NCBI RefSeq assembly: GCF_030316765.1
Contig: NZ_JASZYT010000004.1
Coordinates: 248,001 to 312,000, forward strand
Length of the DNA stretch: 64,000 nt
From: Variovorax saccharolyticus
Lineage (GTDB): Bacteria > Pseudomonadota > Gammaproteobacteria > Burkholderiales > Burkholderiaceae_C
Reading direction: 5' to 3'
A program made the position numbers and the translations under genes. Positions within the stretch are counted from its first letter, which is position 1, and each line of letters starts with the position of its first letter. Below, piece by piece: positions 1-10,695 of this stretch. Under the pieces are notes generated by a model, which saw only the letters and a program-made list of their open reading frames with translations, was not told the DNA's origin and did no database searches.

Positions 1-258
1 GCGGTGCGCCGGAAGAACTGCGGCCCCAGCGCCTACGACATCTACGACAAGTCGCCGAGCCAATGCACGCCGCCCACCGCCAGGCCGGGCAGCTCGATGC
101 ACGAGCGCGGGCTGGCGATCGACTTCAAGTACGGGACCCAGATGGCCGGCCAGTTCAAGGACACGCCGGGCTTCGGCTGGCTGCAGCGCAACGCGGCGCG
201 TTTCGGCTTGAAGAACTACGCGAAGGAACCGTGGCACTGGTCCACGACCGGCACCTGA
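1..258 (+). CDS. M15-family D-Ala-D-Ala carboxypeptidase-like peptidase (C-terminal part)
   Basis: The reading frame is open from base 1 and ends at a TGA, so only the last 85 residues are present and the start lies outside the window. The visible part carries SSMHERGLAIDF, which matches the SxHxxGxAxDF zinc-binding motif of VanY/M15 peptidoglycan carboxypeptidases, and the closing EPWHWS motif (second metal histidine). These enzymes cut the terminal D-Ala of peptidoglycan stem peptides or act as endolysins. The next gene is an OmpA-domain protein, so the pair may concern the cell wall. The substrate cannot be judged from the fragment. Confidence 0.8.
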   Translation, partial: AVRRKNCGPSAYDIYDKSPSQCTPPTARPGSSMHERGLAIDFKYGTQMAGQFKDTPGFGWLQRNAARFGLKNYAKEPWHWSTTGT

Positions 259-282
259 GCAACGGGTGCGAGGAGACACACC

Positions 283-1587
283 ATGAACGACGAAGCCATG
301 TTCGAGATGCTCGCACCCGCGGGCGAGGCGGAATTCGAGTTCGCGTTCGAGTTCGAGTCCGGGAAGTCGGCGAAGAAGAAGCCGGCACCGCCGGTGGTGC
401 TGCCGGCGCTGACGATCCGCGACCGGCCCTTCGTGGTGCTCGACCGCTTCGTCTTCGACGGCCCGGCCGTGCCCGCGGGCCACGACGCGGTCATCGACCG
501 CATCGCGCGGCTGATCGTCGCGAGCCGGGTGTCGGGCGATCCGATCGAGACCGTGCGGCTGGTCGGCCACACCGACCCGGCCGGCAAGGCGCCCTACAAC
601 CTCGGCCTCGCCGAACGCCGCGCGAAGGCGGTCGAGACCAAGCTGCGCGTGGCCCTCGCGGCGCTCGGCCCGGTGCCCGCGGGCAAGCTCGACATCCTGC
701 CGCAGACGCTCGGCGAGACCCGGCCCGTGGCGTCCAACGCGACGGCCGACGGCCGGGCCATGAACCGGCGCGTCGAGGTCTTCCTCGGTACCGGCTGCAA
801 TGCCTTCTTCGCCCAGTACGACCTGCGTTTCCTGCCGGGCGATCCGAAGTTCGGGATCCCGGCCTACCCGAACCTCAACGCGACGCAGAAGGCGCAGCGC
901 AGCGCCGACGTCGGCGCGCTGGTGCCCGAGCTGCTGGCACGCCGCAACCTGCGCGCCAGCGAGGCCCTGGCCGGGCGCGTGCCGCCGGCCAGGGCGCTGC
1001 CTGCGGGAGCGCTGCGCAACAGCGCCCTGCGCCTGTCGGCGGGGCAACTGGCGCTGTTCCGCGAGTACTTCGAGGACGGCCGCGGCGGCATCGAGTTCGG
1101 CGCCTTCCAGACCTGCTTCGAGCGCTTCGCCAACGGCCAGCTGCGCAGCCCGATCGCGGCCGACCGCAGTGCCGGCGTCGGCGAGCCGAACGGCGACTTC
1201 TTCTTCCTGTTCGCGGAGTTCGCCTTCCTGTGCATCGACTCGGCCATCGAACCGGCGCTGTGGACCCGCGCCCTGCGCACCTTCGTCAAGGCGCAGGAGA
1301 TCTTCATGCATGTCTATCGGCCGAATCCGGTGTCGCCGCCGCCCGCGGTCGGCGCGGCCGTGCCGGCCTGCGGGCGGGATCCCCAGGGCAGGCCGCGGGC
1401 GCGGCGCCGGCTCGACAGCTTCCGCAACGGCAATTTCAAGGCCACCGGCGGCTCGCCCACGGTCGGCGCCGGCCAGTCCTCGCCGACGCGCCGCCGGGCG
1501 CTGGGCGCCAGGTACGCGGTCAAGGACCTGGCGGCGCTGCGGCGCGAGGCGCAGGCCAACCTGCAGCGTGCGCAGTGCATGCCCTGA
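283..1587 (+). CDS. OmpA-C-like domain protein with long unknown C-terminus
   Basis: A protein of 434 residues. The ATG follows a GAGGAG ribosome site. Residues about 50-168 form an OmpA/MotB-type peptidoglycan-binding domain: GHTD at 95-98, LAERRA at 109-114, and the closing NRRVEVF at 161-167. Residues 15-30 are rich in Glu and Phe. No signal peptide is obvious, which is odd for a peptidoglycan binder. The C-terminal 260 residues match nothing I recognise and end in a basic, proline-rich stretch. It lies 24 bases after the M15 peptidase gene and probably shares its transcript. It could be part of a phage-like or secretion-related set whose other genes lie upstream of the window; this is inference. 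Confidence 0.75.
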   Translation: MNDEAMFEMLAPAGEAEFEFAFEFESGKSAKKKPAPPVVLPALTIRDRPFVVLDRFVFDGPAVPAGHDAVIDRIARLIVASRVSGDPIETVRLVGHTDPAGKAPYNLGLAERRAKAVETKLRVALAALGPVPAGKLDILPQTLGETRPVASNATADGRAMNRRVEVFLGTGCNAFFAQYDLRFLPGDPKFGIPAYPNLNATQKAQRSADVGALVPELLARRNLRASEALAGRVPPARALPAGALRNSALRLSAGQLALFREYFEDGRGGIEFGAFQTCFERFANGQLRSPIAADRSAGVGEPNGDFFFLFAEFAFLCIDSAIEPALWTRALRTFVKAQEIFMHVYRPNPVSPPPAVGAAVPACGRDPQGRPRARRRLDSFRNGNFKATGGSPTVGAGQSSPTRRRALGARYAVKDLAALRREAQANLQRAQCMP

Positions 1588-2322
1588 GTGCCGCGTCCAT
1601 GGTCCGCATCGACTGCCACTGCCATGCCGGCCAGGGCGACGGACTGACCGGCCCCTGGGACACCGACGCGCCGCTCGACGCCTACCTGCGGCGCGCGGCC
1701 CGCGCCGGCATCGCGCGCAGCGTGCTGCTGCCGGCCTTCCATTCGGACTATGCGCAGGCCAACCTCGCGCTGTCGCGGATCGTTGCCGCCCGGCCGGGGC
1801 GCTTCATCGGCTTCGCCATGGTCCATGCGCAGCGCGACCGCGGCCGCGTGCTGCCGATGCTGACCACCGCCGTCGAGCGCTACGGCTTCGCCGGCATCAA
1901 GGTGCACCGGCACGACGCCGCCATCAGCCGCGAGATCTGCGATGCCGCGCGCCGGCTGCGGCTGCCGGTGCTCTACGACCTGGCGGGCGAGACCTGGGTG
2001 GTCGAGCTGCTGGCCGGTCAATACCCCGACGTGGTCTTCATCATCCCGCACCTGGGCAGCTTCGCGGACGACTGGCGGGCGCAGCTGGCGCTGATCGATC
2101 ACCTGGAGCGCCATCCGAACATCCATGCCGACACCTCGGGCGTGCGGCGCTTCGACCTGCTCGTGCAGGCGGTGCGGCGCGCCGGCGCGCGCAAGATCCT
2201 GTTCGGCTCCGACGGCCCGTGGCTGCACCCTGGCCTGGAACTCGAGAAGATCCGCCTGCTGCAGCTGCCGCCGGAGGACGAGGCGCAGGTGCTGGGCGGC
2301 AACCTGGCGCGGCTGCTCGGCC

Positions 2323-3699
<1,377 letters not shown>

Positions 3700-4182
3700 C
3701 GGCTCCTCCTGTCGAGCGGGGAGCCAGTGTGAGCATTCGCTGCGCTCGGCGGAATACGACGGAAGCCTGTGATGCGTTGCCGACGCCGATCGCAAGAAGC
3801 GTGAGCGCTTGTTACGCTGCGCCTCATGGTGGCGTCGGGCGTTAGTCCAAAGTTTTCATTTCACGCGGCTGCGGCTTTGTGAAGCTCGGGCTCCGGGCCA
3901 CTTCCTAAGCCTCTGCGGCGCCGGAATCAAGCCCCGCAGCAGGGAGGGCCTCCGCGTGCGGGCTGCGCGATGCGACCCGGCGTTCGGCCTACGCCGTATG
4001 TTCGCGGGCGGCGCTCCTCTTCGGCGTATTGACGCTCCGCGGCGAGCCCTGACACACGCCGGACGCGGCCGCTCTTCAACAATGGTGCGCGGCGCCGATA
4101 ATCGAAGGCCGACACTGACACTCATGAACATCTTTTCGAAATTGCGCAATCGCCTTCCAGGCCTGCGGTCGAGGAACACGCG
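3700..4182. other. Non-coding stretch between sigma-54 activator and FHA gene
   Basis: This region of 483 bases separates two divergent genes. Frames are open across it, but none has a recognisable product or a good ribosome site, and the composition is mixed (a local drop in GC at 3845-3870). It holds a short inverted repeat, AGCGT with ACGCT around 3797-3817. A 25-codon ORF beginning ATGAACATC at 4124 overlaps the FHA start in another frame and could be a leader peptide. The promoters of both flanking genes must lie here, but I could not place them. Confidence 0.5.
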
Positions 4183-4605
4183 ATGCCGATGCTCCTCATG
4201 ATGACCGCCACCGGGGAGACCCGGCAGGTCCCACTCAACCCGCACGACAACAAGGTGGGCCGCGGCGCGACCAACGACGTCATCATCGATTCGGTGCAGG
4301 CCAGCCGCGACCATGCGGTGATCGATGTCGAACAGGCCTTCGTCACGATCACCGACCTCGGCAGCCGCAACGGCACCTTCGTCAACGACGTCCGCATCGA
4401 GAGCCAGGTGCTCGCGCACGGAGACGCCATTCGACTGGGCAGCTACGAAATGCGCTTCGTCGCCACCGACCAGGAGTTCACGCAGGTCGAGGCGCTGCAG
4501 ATGCTGACCATGCACGGGCTGCTGGTGAACGTCGGCCACGGCGCTTCGCGCGCCGATGCGCCCACGGCGCCCGGCGTGCCGGTGAGCCGCCGCGACAAGC
4601 TCTGA
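4183..4605 (+). CDS. FHA-domain protein
   Basis: A protein of 140 residues made almost wholly of one forkhead-associated domain (about 5-95), which binds phosphothreonine peptides. The signature residues are in place: GRGATND at 26-32, SRDH at 41-44 and SRNGTFVN at 61-68. GAGG lies 8 bases before the ATG. No transmembrane segment or second domain is seen. Stand-alone FHA proteins usually adapt Ser/Thr kinase signals, for example in type VI secretion, but no kinase gene is visible in this window, so the partner is unknown. Confidence 0.85.
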   Translation: MPMLLMMTATGETRQVPLNPHDNKVGRGATNDVIIDSVQASRDHAVIDVEQAFVTITDLGSRNGTFVNDVRIESQVLAHGDAIRLGSYEMRFVATDQEFTQVEALQMLTMHGLLVNVGHGASRADAPTAPGVPVSRRDKL

Positions 4606-4612
4606 GCCCGTT

Positions 4613-5095
4613 TCAGCCGGGCGGCTGCGGCAGCACGATGACGCCGTCGCCGTCGAGGCAGACGAAGGCGCCCGGCACGAAGACGGCACCCCCGAAGCCG
4701 AGTTCGACGCCGGCCTCGCCCAGTCCCGCGTTGCCGCCTCGCACCGGAACGCTGCCCAGCGCGAGGACGACGAAATCCATGGCCGCCAGTCTGTCGACAT
4801 CGCGCACCGCGCCGTTGACCACGACGCCGCGCCAGCCGTTATCCATGCCGATGCGCGCCATGTGGTCGCCGAGAACCGCGACCCGCTGCGAGGCGCCCGC
4901 GTCGACCACCAGCAGGCGGCCATCGCCGGGCTGACCGAGCTGGGTTCGCAGCAGGGCGGCATCCTCGAACGTCCGGACGCAGGCGATCGCGGCCGACGCC
5001 GCGTGCCGTCCGCCATAGGACTTCAGGGCCGCACGGCACAGCTGCACGCGGTCGCCGAAGCGATCGCACAGATCGGAAGTGGCGTGCGTCGTCAT
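4613..5095 (-). CDS. RraA-like protein (HMG/CHA aldolase family)
   Basis: A protein of 160 residues with the whole RraA fold. It begins with ATSDLCDRFGD, has the glycine-rich VVDAGAS, and carries WRGVVVNGAVRD (the R-D pair that binds metal and substrate in 4-hydroxy-4-methyl-2-oxoglutarate aldolases). It ends in DGDGVIVLP. Such proteins are either class II pyruvate aldolases for C6-C7 hydroxy-oxo acids or inhibitors of RNase E. Because it is the last gene of a LysR / aconitase-like / Bug receptor run, with only 9 bases between it and the Bug gene, a catabolic aldolase role is more likely than RNase E control. Confidence 0.85.
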   Translation of the reverse strand: MTTHATSDLCDRFGDRVQLCRAALKSYGGRHAASAAIACVRTFEDAALLRTQLGQPGDGRLLVVDAGASQRVAVLGDHMARIGMDNGWRGVVVNGAVRDVDRLAAMDFVVLALGSVPVRGGNAGLGEAGVELGFGGAVFVPGAFVCLDGDGVIVLPQPPG

Positions 5096-5104
5096 GCCCG
5101 GCGT

Positions 5105-6073
5105 TCAGTCGAGCGTGGCACCGGATTGCTTCACCAGCTTCTGGTGCTTGGCCAGTTCCGACTGGAAGAAGGCCGGCGCCAGCTCCGGCCCCTTGTCGAG
5201 GATCGTGAGGCCCTGCGCCGCCATGGCGGTCTGCGCCTCGGGCGAGGCGAGCGCGGCCTTGACCGCTGCGTAGTCGCTGTCGACGATCGCCTTCGGCAGG
5301 CCGGCCGGGCCGATCAGCGCGATCCAGGCGTCGAAGCCGTACTGGGGCACGCCCGCCTGCGCCACCGTCGGCACATCGGGCAGTGCCGCGGAGCGCGCGG
5401 GCGTCGACACCGCCAGCGCCCGCAGCGCGCCGGCCTTCACCTGCGGCCCGACCTGCGAGATCGAGACGAATCCCAGCTGCACCTGGCCGCCGATCAGGTC
5501 GGTGATGAGCGGCCCCGTGCCGCGGTAGGGCACATGCTTCATGTCGATGCCGGTCTCGCTGATCAGCAGCTCGCCCGCCAGGTGCAGGGTGCTGCCGTTG
5601 CCGGCCGAGCCGTAGTTGAGCTTGCCCGGGTTGGCCTTGGCGTAGGCCAGGAGCTCCTTGAGGTTCGCGACCGGCAGCGCCGGGTTGACCACCAGCACCA
5701 GCGGCACCGTGGCGAGCACCGCGATCGGCGTGATGTCCTTCAGGCTGTCGTAGGGCACGGTCTTGTAGATGCCCGGGTTGATCACGTGGTTCGACGAGAT
5801 CATGCCCAGGGTCAGGCCGTCCTTGGGCGCCTTCACGACCTGGGTCGTGCCCGGGATGCCGCCGGCGCCGACGATGTTCTCGACCACGATCGGGTGGCCG
5901 GTCGCCTTGCCGAAGCCCGGCGCGATGGCGCGCGCGACCGCGTCGACCGTGGAGCCGGCCGCCAGCGGGACGATCAGGCGCAGCGGCTTGTCGGACTGCG
6001 CATGGGCCGTGGCGAGGCTGCCGAGGGCCAGCAGCAGGGCCAGCGCCGCGCGGCGGGAGGGGGTGGGGTTCAT
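5105..6073 (-). CDS. Bug-family TTT substrate-binding protein
   Basis: A periplasmic receptor of 322 residues of the tripartite tricarboxylate transporter (TctC/Bug) family. The start ATG has AAGGAG 8 bases upstream. Residues 1-25 are a signal peptide ending at AHAQ. The typical Bug landmarks follow: LRLIVPLAAGS, VVENIVGAGG, KLNYGSAGNGS, HVPYRGTGP and LPDVPTVAQAGV. It lies 26 bases after the aconitase-like gene, so the ligand is likely that enzyme's substrate, a di- or tricarboxylate (inference). No tctA/tctB partner lies nearby; the membrane subunits must be shared. Confidence 0.92.
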   Translation of the reverse strand: MNPTPSRRAALALLLALGSLATAHAQSDKPLRLIVPLAAGSTVDAVARAIAPGFGKATGHPIVVENIVGAGGIPGTTQVVKAPKDGLTLGMISSNHVINPGIYKTVPYDSLKDITPIAVLATVPLVLVVNPALPVANLKELLAYAKANPGKLNYGSAGNGSTLHLAGELLISETGIDMKHVPYRGTGPLITDLIGGQVQLGFVSISQVGPQVKAGALRALAVSTPARSAALPDVPTVAQAGVPQYGFDAWIALIGPAGLPKAIVDSDYAAVKAALASPEAQTAMAAQGLTILDKGPELAPAFFQSELAKHQKLVKQSGATLD

Positions 6074-6099
6074 GGCTTTGTCTCCTTGTTCTGGGGAAT

Positions 6100-8088
6100 T
6101 CAGGCGTGCCGCTGCTGCAGCGTCTCGAAGGACACGAGTTCGCCGGCGATCGCGCTGGCCGCCACGGTCGGAGGGCTCGCGAGCCAGACCTGGCCCGGAC
6201 CGCCGCGGCCCGGAAAATTGCGGTTGATGGCGCTCACCGTGACCTGGCCGGCGGCGATGGAGCCGCCCGGTCCGCAGTTGCCGCAGGCGCCGCACGAAGG
6301 CTGGAGCAGGCGGGCGCCGACCGCTTCGAAGGCCGCCATGTAGCCCTGCGCGATGCAGTGGTCGCGCACGGCAGTGGTGCCGAACTGCAGGTAGAGCTGC
6401 ACATCGGGCCCCACCTTCAGGCCGCGGTCGGCGGCCCAGCGCAGCACCGCGTGGTAGTGGTCGAAATCCTCGCGCTTGCCGGCGGTGCACGATCCGCCGT
6501 AGGCGATGTCGATGCGCACCGGTGCCTCGACCTGTGCCAAGGGCAGGCCGTTGCCGGGGTCGCCCGGGCGGGCCACCATCGGCGGCACGGCAGCGCAATC
6601 GACGCGGAGGGTCCGCACGTACTCGGCGCCCTCGTCGCTGCGCATCCAGGGCTCGAGCGCGAAGTCGATGCCGCGCCGCTCGCGCAGGAAGCGCACCGTC
6701 TCGCCGTCGGGCGCGACGATGCCCGTGAAGCCGCCGAGCTCGGCCGTCATGTTGGTGAGGGTGGCCCGCTCGTCGGTGGAAAGCGCTGCCACCGCCTCGC
6801 CGCAGAACTCGAACACGCGGCCCACGCCGCCGCCGCTGCGGATGAAGGGCAGCGCCAGCAGGTGCAGCACGATGTCCTTGGCCGTCACGCCGGCCGGCAC
6901 GCGGCCGTCGAGCACGATGCGCAGCGACTGCGGCACGGTGAGGCGCACCGCGCCGGTCACGAAGGCGTTGGCCATGTCGGTGGTGCCGACGCCGAATGCC
7001 AGGCAGCCCAGCGCGCCGCTGTGCGGCGTGTGCGAGTCGGTGCCGACCACCAGCTGCCCCGGCAGCGCGTAGTGCTCGGCCACCATCGCGTGCGAGATGC
7101 CGGCGACGTTGCTGCCGTCGTCCGACGCCGCCTCGGCCTCGTTCAACGTGCGGTGCATGCGCAGCGCGTAGGCCGCCGCGAAGTCGCGCTGCGCCTCGAC
7201 CATGCGATGCACGTTGGGCACCAGGCCGCCGCGCACGTGGGCCGGGCTTTCCTCGACGTAGGAGGTGTGGTCCTCGAAGACGATGATCGAGCCGGGCTCG
7301 TGCAGCCGCAGCGGGCGGCCGAAGGCGGCGTGCAGCATGTGCGCCGCCATGCCGGTGTAGTACTCGTGGATGAAGCGCCAGTCGGCCCGCACGAAGGCGC
7401 CGTCGCCGGCGGCGGGGTGCGCCTCGGTCAGCGCGGTGGCCAGTGCGTGGCGGGCGACGATCTTCTCGAACAAGGTGCGTGGACGCGGGCTTTCCACCGC
7501 CGGCGCGGCGCTGATGTCCTGCATGAAGCGCTGGCCGAAGCGCAGCAGCCCGCCGCTGCGCAGGATGGCCGCCGCGAGGGCGTCGCGGCCGGCCACGAGT
7601 TCGTCGAGCGCGATCGCCTCGCCGGCCTGGATGCGGTCGATCAGGCCGAAGTCGGTCGAGGTGAAGAGTCCGATGTTGTCCGCGTTCTGGCGGTAGATGC
7701 GCTCGAAGCTCTCGGCGATCACGAGCCGTACGCCGGCGAGCTTTTCCGCCGCCGGGCTGTGCTCGCGCGAGGAACCCTTGCCGTAGCGCTTGCCGGCCAC
7801 CACGACCTCGACGCCCCGGTTGCGGATCGCGTCGGCGCCGATCGGCGTCGCCGCGCCGGCCCTGAAGCCGGTGTAGGGATGGCGGCCCAGCTTGTCGTCG
7901 TAGTGCGTGAGGATCGGCAGCGGCGTGATCTCGTCGGTCGAGACGTCGTCGCGCAGCGGGCGGGCGGCGTCGAGCGACAGTCTTTCGCCTTGCAGGCTGC
8001 GGGCCACGGCATCGGCCGACTGGCTCAGGAAGAGGATGGCTGGCGCGAACCGGAGGGTGAGCGTGCTGGCTGGCGAACTGGCGGGCAT
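6100..8088 (-). CDS. Fused aconitase/isopropylmalate-isomerase family hydro-lyase, swivel domain first
   Basis: A protein of 662 residues. The N-terminal ~170 residues are the small 'swivel' (LeuD-like) domain with YGKGSSREHSP and ESFERIYRQNADNIGL. The catalytic LeuC/aconitase part follows with GTDSHTPHSGALG, NMTAELGGFTG, GGSCTAGKREDF and PSCGACGNCGPG. The cysteines in GGSCT and SCGAC are the three expected ligands of a [4Fe-4S] cluster, so it is probably active as a dehydratase/isomerase of a hydroxy di- or tricarboxylic acid. AcnA-type enzymes and separate LeuC/LeuD place the domains the other way. The ATG at 8088 is preferred over an upstream TTG at 8121. It lies between a LysR gene and a Bug receptor in one run. 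Confidence 0.88.
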   Translation of the reverse strand: MPASSPASTLTLRFAPAILFLSQSADAVARSLQGERLSLDAARPLRDDVSTDEITPLPILTHYDDKLGRHPYTGFRAGAATPIGADAIRNRGVEVVVAGKRYGKGSSREHSPAAEKLAGVRLVIAESFERIYRQNADNIGLFTSTDFGLIDRIQAGEAIALDELVAGRDALAAAILRSGGLLRFGQRFMQDISAAPAVESPRPRTLFEKIVARHALATALTEAHPAAGDGAFVRADWRFIHEYYTGMAAHMLHAAFGRPLRLHEPGSIIVFEDHTSYVEESPAHVRGGLVPNVHRMVEAQRDFAAAYALRMHRTLNEAEAASDDGSNVAGISHAMVAEHYALPGQLVVGTDSHTPHSGALGCLAFGVGTTDMANAFVTGAVRLTVPQSLRIVLDGRVPAGVTAKDIVLHLLALPFIRSGGGVGRVFEFCGEAVAALSTDERATLTNMTAELGGFTGIVAPDGETVRFLRERRGIDFALEPWMRSDEGAEYVRTLRVDCAAVPPMVARPGDPGNGLPLAQVEAPVRIDIAYGGSCTAGKREDFDHYHAVLRWAADRGLKVGPDVQLYLQFGTTAVRDHCIAQGYMAAFEAVGARLLQPSCGACGNCGPGGSIAAGQVTVSAINRNFPGRGGPGQVWLASPPTVAASAIAGELVSFETLQQRHA

Positions 8089-8167
8089 GCGGGATCTTCG
8101 CCAAGGCGCCGGCGCCCGCAAAGCGCCGATGCGGCAGACCGGCTCTCGCGAAACGCGAGATCCGCAA

Positions 8168-9052
8168 TTACCCTTGGAGGCTGCCGATCAAGGCCGCGAC
8201 CGCGCGCGCTCGCGGCGACTTGCGCAGTGCATACATGCGCAGCTCGCGCGCCGCCCAGGCTTCGTCGAGCGGGCGCCGCACGAAGCGCGGATTGCCGGCG
8301 TAGGCCGCGGCCGCGCTCTGCGGAATCACCGCGATGCCGAGCCCGGCCTCGACCATCCGGCAGACCGCGTCGAAGCTGCTGACCGACACGGTCGGCGCAA
8401 AGGGCCGGTGCAGGCCGGCGGCGCGTTCGTGCAGCGAGCGGTCGAGGGCGCCGCCCTGGTGCACACCGATCAGCGGCTGCTCCAGCACCTGCGCGAAGCC
8501 GAGGGCCTTGCGCCTGGCCAGCGCATGGCCGGCCGGCAGCACCACCTGCAGCGGGTCGCTTGCGAAGGGCCAGGACTCCAGTCCCGCGGGCACCGGCGTG
8601 TCGACGCCGATGCCGACGTCGGCGCGGTCGTCGAGGCAGGCCTGGATGACGTCGCGCGTGTCGTTCTCCTGCAGCAGCACCTCGACCTCGGGGCAGGCGG
8701 CCATGAAGGCCTTGAGCCGCTCCGGGAGGAAGCCGATCACGGCCGACATGTTGGCGTACAGCCGCACCGTCCCGCGCACGGCATCGCCGGCGGCCTGCAC
8801 TTCGCGCAACAGCGCCTGCAGCTCGTCGTCGATCTTCTCGCCGCGCGCCAGCACCATGCGGCCGGCGTCGGTCGGCGCGATGCCGCGCGGCGAACGGATC
8901 AGCAGCGGCGTGCCGAAGGCATGCTCGAGGTCGGCGATCCGGCGGCTCAGCGCGGAAGGGGCGATGTGCTCCTGCGTCGCGGCGCGCACGATCGACCCGG
9001 CGCGCGCGGCAGAGACGAACAGGCGGACGCTGTAGGGATCGACGCGGCGCAT
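8168..9052 (-). CDS. LysR-family transcriptional regulator
   Basis: A protein of 294 residues. The winged HTH lies at about 5-63 (SIVRAATQEHIAPSALSRRIADLE, with the central SALSRRI), followed by the usual linker helix and an effector domain to the end. It is transcribed ahead of and in the same direction as the aconitase-like gene (79-base gap), the Bug receptor and the RraA gene, and is the likely local regulator, with the pathway acid as inducer. The upstream gap to the phospholipase D gene is only 19 bases, so it may be partly read from that promoter. Confidence 0.9.
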   Translation of the reverse strand: MRRVDPYSVRLFVSAARAGSIVRAATQEHIAPSALSRRIADLEHAFGTPLLIRSPRGIAPTDAGRMVLARGEKIDDELQALLREVQAAGDAVRGTVRLYANMSAVIGFLPERLKAFMAACPEVEVLLQENDTRDVIQACLDDRADVGIGVDTPVPAGLESWPFASDPLQVVLPAGHALARRKALGFAQVLEQPLIGVHQGGALDRSLHERAAGLHRPFAPTVSVSSFDAVCRMVEAGLGIAVIPQSAAAAYAGNPRFVRRPLDEAWAARELRMYALRKSPRARAVAALIGSLQG

Positions 9053-9071
9053 CAGGCGGGTCCGGATTTCT

Positions 9072-10616
9072 TCACAGCAGCTCTTCGCGCACGAACGGCG
9101 ACAGCACCCAGTTCTTGAAGGCGACGAACCAGCTGGCGTCGGGCTCGTCGTCGTGCACGGTCTGGCGGCCCTGGTCGTCCTGCTGCACCCACTCGACCTT
9201 GCCGGTCGGGCCGAGCCGCAGCAGGTAGGCGCTGGTGAAGCGGTCGGTGCTGAGCTGGTCGAAGTCGGCCTTGAGCGCGGCGCCGTCGATCAGCAGGCCG
9301 ATCTCGGTGTTGAGGCTGGCCGAGCGGCCGTCCAGGTTCATCGAGCCGATGAACATCCAGCGGCCGTCGATCACCGCCATCTTGGCGTGCAGCCGGCTGG
9401 TCGAGCTGCCGAAGCTGCCGTACTGGCGGCTCGCCTTCGACAGCGTCGGCCCGAACTCGTGGATGATGACGCCCTGCTCCAGCATCGCCTTGCGGTAGCG
9501 CGCATAGCCGGCGTAGACCAGCGGCTCGTCGGTGGCGCCGAGCGAGTTGGTCAGCACGACGGTGACCACGCCCTTGTCGCCGGAAGCCTTGATCACCCCC
9601 ATGCCGATCTCGCCCGGAATGAAGTAGGGCGAGATGATCACCACCCGCGACTGCGCCGAGCCGATCACCTCGAGCGTGCGCTGCGTGACGCTGCCGGCGA
9701 AGCGGGTCTCGAATTCGGTGCGCCCGATCTTCGCCGGATCGTCGGCGAAGACGCGGGCCTGGGTCCAGATCAGGTCCATCCGGCCCTCGGCCAGCTGGCG
9801 CGACACCGATGTGCGGTTCAGCACGTCGCGCTCGCGCGGCAGCGGATCGGGCGCGGACTGGCCGGCGAGCTGTGCAAAAGGTTCGGCAGCGGCGGCCCGT
9901 GCCACCTGGGCGATCGGATAGACCTGCTCGCTGTTCCAGTAGCGATCGAAGCTGGCCGACTGCTCGCGCACCGCGGCGCCGGTGGCCAGCACGTCCATGT
10001 CGATGAAGTTGGCATCGGCGGCGCGCATGAAGTATTCCTGCGCGATATTGCGTCCGCCCGAGACCGAGACGCTGTTGTCGGCGATGAACAGCTTGTTGTG
10101 CATGCGATGGTTGATGCGGCTGAACTCGTGCAGCGAGAACGCCAGCCGGGTCAGCAGGCCGCCGTCGCGGGCCGGCAGCGGGTTGAAGACCCGCACCTCG
10201 ACATTCGGATGGGCCGCGAAGGCCATGAAGAGCGCATCCTCTCCGCCGTTGTAGAGGTCGTCCACGAGCAGCCGCACCCGCACCCCGCGCTCGGCGGCGC
10301 CGCGCAACTCGCGCAGCAGCAGCAGGCCGACCTCGTCGCGCGCCAGCAGGTAGTACTGGACGTCGAGCGACTTCTGCGCGCTGCGCGCGAGCGCGATGCG
10401 GGCATCGAGCGAGAAAGGGGCCTCGGGCAGCAGGCGGATGCCGGTCAGCGCCGGGCCGGCATCGGCCGGGGTGCTGGCCGCCACGGTGCGCGCGATCCGG
10501 GTGTCCCCGACCTCCGTGAGGGCGTGGCTGGGTGCCGGCGGCTGGCGCGCGGGCAGGGCGGCGCAGCCGGCCAGCCATGCGACCGAAAGCCCTGCCAGGA
10601 TGCGAGCCAAGTTCAC
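9072..10616 (-). CDS. Phospholipase D-superfamily lipoprotein (cardiolipin-synthase C-like)
   Basis: A protein of 514 residues from the GTG at 10616. This start has GAGG 9 bases upstream and gives a signal peptide ending in the lipobox LAGC (Cys18); longer forms with ATG-like starts further up lack both. Two HKD motifs mark the PLD fold: H173-x-K175-x4-D180 and H410-x-K412-x4-D417 followed by GSMN. The two-HKD layout and length fit the ClsC/YmdC-like group, which moves phosphatidyl groups between phospholipids. As a lipoprotein it would act at the periplasmic face of a membrane. It has no clear link to its neighbours. Confidence 0.88.
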   Translation of the reverse strand: MNLARILAGLSVAWLAGCAALPARQPPAPSHALTEVGDTRIARTVAASTPADAGPALTGIRLLPEAPFSLDARIALARSAQKSLDVQYYLLARDEVGLLLLRELRGAAERGVRVRLLVDDLYNGGEDALFMAFAAHPNVEVRVFNPLPARDGGLLTRLAFSLHEFSRINHRMHNKLFIADNSVSVSGGRNIAQEYFMRAADANFIDMDVLATGAAVREQSASFDRYWNSEQVYPIAQVARAAAAEPFAQLAGQSAPDPLPRERDVLNRTSVSRQLAEGRMDLIWTQARVFADDPAKIGRTEFETRFAGSVTQRTLEVIGSAQSRVVIISPYFIPGEIGMGVIKASGDKGVVTVVLTNSLGATDEPLVYAGYARYRKAMLEQGVIIHEFGPTLSKASRQYGSFGSSTSRLHAKMAVIDGRWMFIGSMNLDGRSASLNTEIGLLIDGAALKADFDQLSTDRFTSAYLLRLGPTGKVEWVQQDDQGRQTVHDDEPDASWFVAFKNWVLSPFVREELL

Positions 10617-10695
10617 CGGGTGCCCTCTGCGAAGTCGACCGCGATGGCGCGGCACCCGGGTTGTACCAGCATCCGCGGGCGGCGGGAATTTCCGG

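Noticed and set aside
63..1598. Long open frame upstream of the amidohydrolase start
   Set aside because: It runs over the OmpA-domain gene in another frame and translates into Arg/Ala/Gly-rich sequence with no domain, a normal shadow at this GC content.
3836..3850. GGGCGTTAGTCC, resembling the end of an integron attC site
   Set aside because: The core GTTRRRY is not matched (GTTAGTC), no paired R'' core at the right distance and no integrase or cassette genes are seen.
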